Both the position numbers and the translations under genes were made by a program. Positions 59,229 through 64,000 of a stretch of DNA of 64,000 nucleotides are shown one piece after another; position 1 is the stretch's first letter, and every line of letters begins with the position of its first letter. Location of the stretch: positions 742,001-806,000 of the forward strand of contig OESE01000219.1 in NCBI GenBank assembly GCA_900240875.1. The letters run 5' to 3'. Below the pieces are notes generated by a model. It saw nothing but the letters and a program-made list of their open reading frames with translations, was not told where the DNA came from and did not search any database. This stretch comes from Crithidia expoeki (lineage: Eukaryota; Euglenozoa; Kinetoplastea; Trypanosomatida; Trypanosomatidae).

Positions 59229-61148
59229 TCAGTCTGATCCGTATACCTCCGCGTAGGCTTCTAGGAAGAAACGGTGTCGTAACGCCTGCAGCACGGTGAA
59301 GCGCCGTTCCGGGTCCAATATTAAGAGACGTGCCACTAAGTCGATACCCGTCGCACCTAACAGATTCAGCGCGTTGCGCTCCTTTAGGAAGGCACGGAGG
59401 TGACGCGCAAGCTTCTCCACGTGCGACTGCAGCGCTGCCTCGGCATCTGTGCCGTCGGCGGTCGCCTTTGCCTCCCCCTCGGTGTCGCGGTACTTTTGCA
59501 ACACCTCCATAAACCGCTCCGCGTACGGGTACTCTTTCATGCGCGGAAAGTTCAGCAAAGACGGGCGGCAGCCGCGTGTGAAGATGTGCCGCAGCTCGTC
59601 TTCCTCGTCGTGACCTTTAAAGAAGACGCTGCCAGACGCCATCTCTACCAAAATGCAGCCCAGAGACCACGCGTCAGCCGAAAAGGTATAATTTGTGTTG
59701 CCTAGCAGCACGTCGGGGCTGCGGTACCACAGGGTTACCGCCTCGTGCACGTACTTTTTGTAGGGGATATCCTCTAGTCGGGAGAGACCGAAGTCGCCTA
59801 CTTTGAGGTTGTACTGCTCACCTATTGGCAACGCCGGTTTGCTCTCGTTGCTTTTCTTGTCGTCGTTGTCTTCTACATGTTGTTGTTGAGAATCCGACGA
59901 AGGCGACAAGACGGCTGGTGCCACTGGAGGAGGACGAGTCAGGGCACAAGGGGCGTCGATGCGCTTTGCCAGCATCAAGTTCTGGGGCTTCAAATCACGG
60001 TGGGAGATGTTGCGGGAATGCAAAAAGGCGAGGGCCAGGATGAGCTCCACTGCCCACCTCCGGAAGACTTTCGCCGGCATCACATCGCCAAATCGCAGCT
60101 CCGATGTTCTGAGCGTCAACTTCAGATCTCGAATAAAGTGCCACAGATCACCGCCCTCGCAGTAGTCCATCGCGACGTAGGCCAGCTGCTCCTGCGGCAG
60201 CATGATTGTGTCCCGCATTCCTATCAGGTAATTCCGGCCGAGGTCGATGAGTCGGCGCGGCGTAGAGGAAAAATACTCGTAGTCGTAATTGTGGGACGTC
60301 GAGGAGGTCAGCGGCTCATCGTCCCACCGCCCATCTGCGTCGACAGCGTTGTCATTACTGTTATCTAAGGAGCAGGCGCCGTACTCGTGCGGGCGCACAA
60401 CGGAGTTTGTCGGAGTCGGGCGGAAAGCCACGCGGCCGGCGCGAAAAGCATCCACCTCGGAGCGCTCGCGGTCGAAGGAGCCCGTGCTGACCTCATCCAA
60501 CACCATAAACTCACGCAGCGTGGCAGCCTGAAGGCCGTCCTCGACGCTAGCATTTTCCATGCGTTTCAGCACCATCCGCCCAGTCGTGTTGGCGTTGCTG
60601 TAGCTGCAGCTGTTACGGTGCCCGTTGATCACACTGCTGCTACTCCCGTTATTATTATTGTTATTAATGTTATTAATCTTTGTCGTGTTGTTCACAGCCC
60701 CTTTGTCTGCTGGACAGTTGTTCATTGAGCGTCGAAGACTCGGCAGCTGCGTGGACGACGTAGGTGGTTGTGGTACCGGCAGCGGAGACTGTGTGGGATC
60801 AGTCTGAATGACATCCGTCAGATATACTTTCCCATACGCACCACGTCCGATCTCGTCGCGAAGAACGTAGGTGCAGCCCGTACCCTCCACCTCAGTCAAT
60901 ACGCTGCTGTTGCCTGCAGTAGTGCTGGTGGTAGGTGGCCGTTGTTGTTGTTGTTGCTGCTGGGAAGCGGACGCCGTGGATCCGGCAGGAGGCTCGTGGC
61001 GCACGTAAGCCGCGTTATCGCCGTCACTTGTGTTTTCCGGCGAGAAGGGCCGTCGCTGTATTCCGTTGTTGCTGCCTGGCGAAAGGTGCGTCTTGCGCAG
61101 GTCGCTGCGACTTTTGACGCTGCTGCTGCGCATGAGCTCTGCCTGCAT
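59229..61148 (-). CDS. Divergent CDK-like (CMGC) protein kinase with large N-lobe insertions
   Basis: 639-residue kinase. The N-terminal 90 residues are disordered with a poly-Gln run. The kinase domain starts at about 95: glycine loop GRGAYGKV (101-108), an 80-residue Asn/Ser-rich insertion, the ATP lysine K195 in RMVLKRM, and a PSTAIRE-equivalent helix DGLQAATLRE (204-213). A second insertion (about 222-300) precedes the hinge MDYCEGGDLW. HRDLKPQN (383-390), DFG (452-454), WYRSP (474-478) and SADAWSLGC (490-498) are intact, so it should be active. The activation loop reads YVHEAVTLWYR: Val467 replaces the Thr phosphorylated in most CDKs. A cyclin partner is likely but not shown. Start is the ATG at 61148. 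Confidence 0.88.
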   Translation of the reverse strand: MQAELMRSSSVKSRSDLRKTHLSPGSNNGIQRRPFSPENTSDGDNAAYVRHEPPAGSTASASQQQQQQQRPPTTSTTAGNSSVLTEVEGTGCTYVLRDEIGRGAYGKVYLTDVIQTDPTQSPLPVPQPPTSSTQLPSLRRSMNNCPADKGAVNNTTKINNINNNNNNGSSSSVINGHRNSCSYSNANTTGRMVLKRMENASVEDGLQAATLREFMVLDEVSTGSFDRERSEVDAFRAGRVAFRPTPTNSVVRPHEYGACSLDNSNDNAVDADGRWDDEPLTSSTSHNYDYEYFSSTPRRLIDLGRNYLIGMRDTIMLPQEQLAYVAMDYCEGGDLWHFIRDLKLTLRTSELRFGDVMPAKVFRRWAVELILALAFLHSRNISHRDLKPQNLMLAKRIDAPCALTRPPPVAPAVLSPSSDSQQQHVEDNDDKKSNESKPALPIGEQYNLKVGDFGLSRLEDIPYKKYVHEAVTLWYRSPDVLLGNTNYTFSADAWSLGCILVEMASGSVFFKGHDEEDELRHIFTRGCRPSLLNFPRMKEYPYAERFMEVLQKYRDTEGEAKATADGTDAEAALQSHVEKLARHLRAFLKERNALNLLGATGIDLVARLLILDPERRFTVLQALRHRFFLEAYAEVYGSD

Positions 61149-62759
61149 TATCTAGCGTGTTGTTGTCGTTTTTCCCCTATTTGTTTTTCGTTTTTTTGTA
61201 TGTGTGTGCGTGTGTGTGTACTTAACAGGGAGTTTGTGCAATAGCGCGGTGGTTTTTTTTTTCTTTGAAACCAAACTCCCTGCTTTCTGAAAAGGGATTC
61301 CACGAAGTACACACACAAAGAAAAGACGGGGCGAAGTGAGTCTCGCAGCGGTACTGGAACGGAGGGAACAAAGAAACGAAAAAAAGATATTTTCAATAAA
61401 GACGCACAAGGCAGAAGAAAAATATATTTTGGAAAGAGGAAGCAGCGGAGGGAAAACAGAACAAGAATGAGGCACGGGGGCAGACTGAAAGGGGAAAAGG
61501 AGGCGTCTTTTCGATTCTGTTTCTTTTTTTTGCCAGCAGTGCAGCTCGCTGTTTACTTCCTCAACGGAAAGAGAATTTAAATGGGAAATCAAATCGAGGA
61601 GAAAAAAGCGTTGTTTGATTGAAAGAAGAAGTATAAGGCAAGAATAGCGAGGAGAAGTGCAAGTCGGCTTGTGACGCTCCCTTAAAGTCTGAGAACTTGC
61701 TCACTGCCACTGTCTTTCGATGTATAGAAGACACCACCTATAGCTAACTAACCTCCTACACAGCCTACAGTGACGATAAAGTACGCGTCAACGTAGCGAT
61801 AGCAGCACTGGAAAAGGAAAAAGAAAGATAAAGTGCGGAAGATGAGGGGGAAAAAGGAAACGAAAACAACAAAAAAGGGATGGCTATAGTAACTGAGGAG
61901 GCGAAGTCAGCAGTAAAATACACTTTTGGAAGGTTGGAGAGAGAAAAGGAGGAATAAGCTAGGAAGAGTGGTAGTCAAAAGAAAAAGGAAACGTAAAGAT
62001 ACCACAAATGGTCCACTAACACTATGAGGAAGTGAATCTTCTCAATGAATGCGCGTCAACAGAGAGGTCAAGTTACAAAGAGCGTTTATTCGAAACGGAA
62101 AAGAGAGGAAGCCGAGGGTGAAATTTAAAGTGGGAAGGAAGGAAACAAAAACTAATCAACTAATAGCGAGGACAAAGAGAACTAAAAATTGGTGGGGAAA
62201 AAGGGCGCGTGAACAACGAACAGCGACACGGGAAAGGAAAGGAAAAAGAGGCAATCAAGACGATGGTCGTTTGACGTATGTCGACTAACAAGCAGCTTCG
62301 ACAACAGAAAAAAAAGGAAACCTGACTCCACGGAGAGGCAGGGAAAAATGAGCACTTGTCGAAGATTACACGCAGCGCAAGCAGATGATCGGCTTCGACT
62401 CTGTGCCCAGATCCTTCAGTGCACCTTCTTTTTCGTTCTGCGGACACACAAAAAAGCAAAAAGACGAGTGGTGTTCTATTCTAAAATCTGAGTACACCGC
62501 TGCAAGGCCAGGAAAGTCAAAGTCAGAGGGAAAAAAAGGCAATTAGCCAAAATGCCAGAAGCTGAATGAAAGAGAAATAATAAGACGATGTCCACAGCAC
62601 ATCGACGTTCAACTGCTGCAAAACCATCAGGTGGAGGTTTTGCATTATGTAGAAAGAAACGAAGTAAGATATTTGGAGAGGGAAAAGGGGGGAAATGGAG
62701 AAGACAAAGAGTCAAAGAGGAAAAGGGTTGAGAAAGCGAATGAGAGTTGAGTAAATGGG
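61149..62759. other. Long intergenic region upstream of the CDK-like kinase gene
   Basis: About 1.6 kb with a strongly pyrimidine-rich coding strand (61320-61500, 61800-62280, 62640-62720). A (TG)-rich stretch lies near 61198-61219. A 95-codon ATG frame (62476-62763) overlaps the stop of the 59-residue candidate but runs through a polypyrimidine tract. No gene supported. Confidence 0.5.
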
Positions 62760-62939
62760 TCATTTTGGGGGAGCTTTGGTTTCATACCATTCGTTCACAG
62801 CACACATATAATGCGTAGCACTTGAACAACACGACATCCGACGACAGCGCGGGGATTTGGCTCTTAATGCGTTTCGCAAACACCAGGACGGCAGGTTCTT
62901 TCTAAAGAGGTACCTGAAGAAGCGCATTTCAGCTCTCAT
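62760..62939 (-). CDS. Candidate small basic protein, 59 residues, mitochondrial-type N-terminus
   Basis: An ATG at 62939 opens 59 codons ending in TGA at 62760. The product begins MRAEMRFFRYLFRKNLPSWC and continues with many Arg/Lys and several Cys (PRCRRMSCCSS), then a hydrophilic tail ending WYETKAPPK. The N-terminus could serve as a mitochondrial presequence. Evidence for a real gene is a local GC-rich island and a good acceptor upstream: pyrimidine tract TGTTCTTTTTTGCTTGACAG, with AG at 62959-62960, giving a 19-base 5' UTR. No family is recognised. It lies between the Rab GDI and CDK-like kinase genes. Confidence 0.48.
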   Translation of the reverse strand: MRAEMRFFRYLFRKNLPSWCLRNALRAKSPRCRRMSCCSSATHYMCAVNEWYETKAPPK

Positions 62940-63700
62940 GGACAAAAAAAAAAGCCCGCTGTCAAGCAAAAAAGAACATTAATAAAATAAATAAAGCTAT
63001 GACAAACGGCACGATTCGCATCGGATCTAAAATGCAGGTCAAGACTTGTGTAATTATCCTTTGCTGAGTCTTGTTATTATTGCTTTCTGAAGATAAGCAC
63101 ATGGTCAGGCTACGCCGCATACCGGACTAAGATTCTCGAACAATAAAGATATATAAAAAAGGAGAGAAGTGGGATACACAGGAAGAATCCTTTGGCAAAA
63201 ACGCAAGCAACAAAAGTGAAAAGGGGAAAAACATGTTTGTCCAAAGCACAAGCATCCAGTGAGTTTGTTGGCAGGGAAAGGAAAGTAGAAAAGGGAAGAT
63301 CAAAACGCTAATAACAGAACAATAACAACAACGAAAAGGAAAAGAAAGAGATCAAAGTCACGTCAAGGTACAGGCAGGGGCGAGCTTTACGAGCAACAGT
63401 GCGCACAACAGCAAGCAAAAGTCAAACAGACGAAGAGAGTGCGTGCCGTATCATGTAGAGGTATCGCTGGCACAGCTGCTTCTCCGTCTTCACGTAATTA
63501 CACGCGCGTTTTGGCTCCATTCTTATGTCCCATTTACGAAGCACAATGAAGCGCGCTCGCCCCGTTCCCCCCTGCGTTTGCAATTGTTAGCTTATCGTCC
63601 CCTTTTTTATTTTTCTTTCATTTAATTTGTCATATGTATATATTTGTGTGTGTGTTGGGAGGTACCCTTGAAAGGGGCGTTTTCACTTGACCGGCAGGTA
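62940..63700. other. Intergenic: 3' UTR of Rab GDI
   Basis: About 760 bases. A GC-rich patch at about 63435-63600 holds a 54-codon stop-free minus-strand frame, with the first ATG giving only 32 codons (start MEPKRACNYVKTEKQLCQRY) and no pyrimidine tract upstream. It is kept as an observation only. Confidence 0.45.
62959..62978 (-). promoter_or_regulatory. Probable trans-splice acceptor of the 59-residue candidate gene
   Basis: A T-rich tract on the coding strand ends in TTGACAG, with AG at 62959-62960, 19 bases before the ATG at 62939. Confidence 0.5.
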
Positions 63701-64000
63701 CTACGCGTTCACTTCCTCGTCGCGGCGCTTGATTGACTCGAAACTGTATGGCTGGCCAGAGATCCGCTCATACAGGTTGAGAATGTCATCCGCGGCGCTC
63801 TCAAAGTGCGTGGCAGCATCGTAGCTCTTGCTGATGTAGCAACGACTGGTGCTACCATCCTCTAACGGCTGGTAAAGGTCGGATACCGAGATAAAGGTCT
63901 CTAGAGTGGGGCCAATCAGCTTCAGTCCGGCGGCCAGGTCGGCCTTCGGGTTCGCAAAGTTCTCCACCACGGTACCGATGATGACGATATATTTCCCTTC
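63701..64000 (-). CDS. Rab GDP-dissociation inhibitor, C-terminal part (runs off the right edge)
   Basis: The last 99 codons of a gene that begins beyond the window. The segment EGKYIVIIGTVVENFANPKA, then FISVSDLYQPLEDGSTS, CYISKSYDAATHFESAADDI and LNLYERISGQPYSFESIKRR matches the C-terminal region of Rab GDI from yeast and animals. GDI extracts GDP-bound, prenylated Rab GTPases from membranes and recycles them through the cytosol. The stop is TAG at 63701. GDI is preferred over the related Rab escort protein because of the close match of the YDAATHFE segment and the end so soon after it. Confidence 0.93.
   Translation of the reverse strand, partial: EGKYIVIIGTVVENFANPKADLAAGLKLIGPTLETFISVSDLYQPLEDGSTSRCYISKSYDAATHFESAADDILNLYERISGQPYSFESIKRRDEEVNA

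Noticed and set aside
62476-62763. 95-codon minus-strand ATG frame overlapping the stop of the 59-residue candidate
   Set aside because: It is largely a translated C/T tract; an overlapping-stop arrangement is not expected for trans-spliced genes.
62962-63102. 46-codon minus-strand frame resembling a tail-anchored protein
   Set aside because: Its hydrophobic tail is the T-rich tract that serves the next acceptor, and its own upstream region has no acceptor.

Overview
The window reads as a stretch of nuclear chromosome from a trypanosomatid (kinetoplastid) flagellate. Every convincing protein-coding gene lies on the minus strand. No gene needs a cis-intron. Genes are preceded on the coding strand by long polypyrimidine tracts followed by an AG and then an ATG, the layout expected for spliced-leader trans-splicing of a polycistronic transcript. 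The gene set (AMPK/SNF1 kinase, GPI1/PIG-Q, UGGT, PPR protein, NSUN methyltransferase, importin-7-like protein, Rab GDI, ERG2-like protein) is eukaryotic. TAA, TAG and TGA all end genes. Coding regions look clearly more GC-rich than the intergenic DNA, which is AT-rich and full of homopolymers and (AT)n runs. I cannot name the genus.

Layout from right to left, the direction of transcription. The C-terminus of Rab GDI enters at the right edge, followed by a 59-residue candidate small gene, a CDK-like kinase, a 63-residue candidate, an ERG2/sigma-1-type protein, a type II membrane leucine-rich-repeat protein, a VIT/CCC1-type transporter, a 57-residue IQ-motif protein, UGGT, a DUF4140/DUF4139 protein, a zinc-knuckle UPF1-like helicase, a membrane-anchored short-chain dehydrogenase, a hypothetical protein, a frameshifted importin-7-like gene, a 68-residue candidate, a frameshifted Ser/Thr-rich hypothetical, a 48-residue candidate, a large coiled-coil protein with a C-terminal NPF motif, a frameshifted GPI1/PIG-Q gene, an AMPK alpha kinase, a PPR protein with a possible PIN-like C-terminus, and an NSUN RNA m5C methyltransferase. 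A new gene with a mitochondrial-type presequence starts at position 94 and runs off the left edge.

The genes do not form one pathway, as is normal for trypanosomatid polycistronic units. Several are secretory or membrane-biogenesis functions (UGGT, GPI1, Rab GDI, ERG2-like, LRR surface-type protein). Intergenic spacers are long (often 1-2.5 kb) and hold trans-splice-like signals, several in front of small ORFs under 70 codons. Three large genes are interrupted by an apparent loss of one base, which may be assembly error. I found no tRNA, rRNA, transposon, CRISPR or viral remnant.
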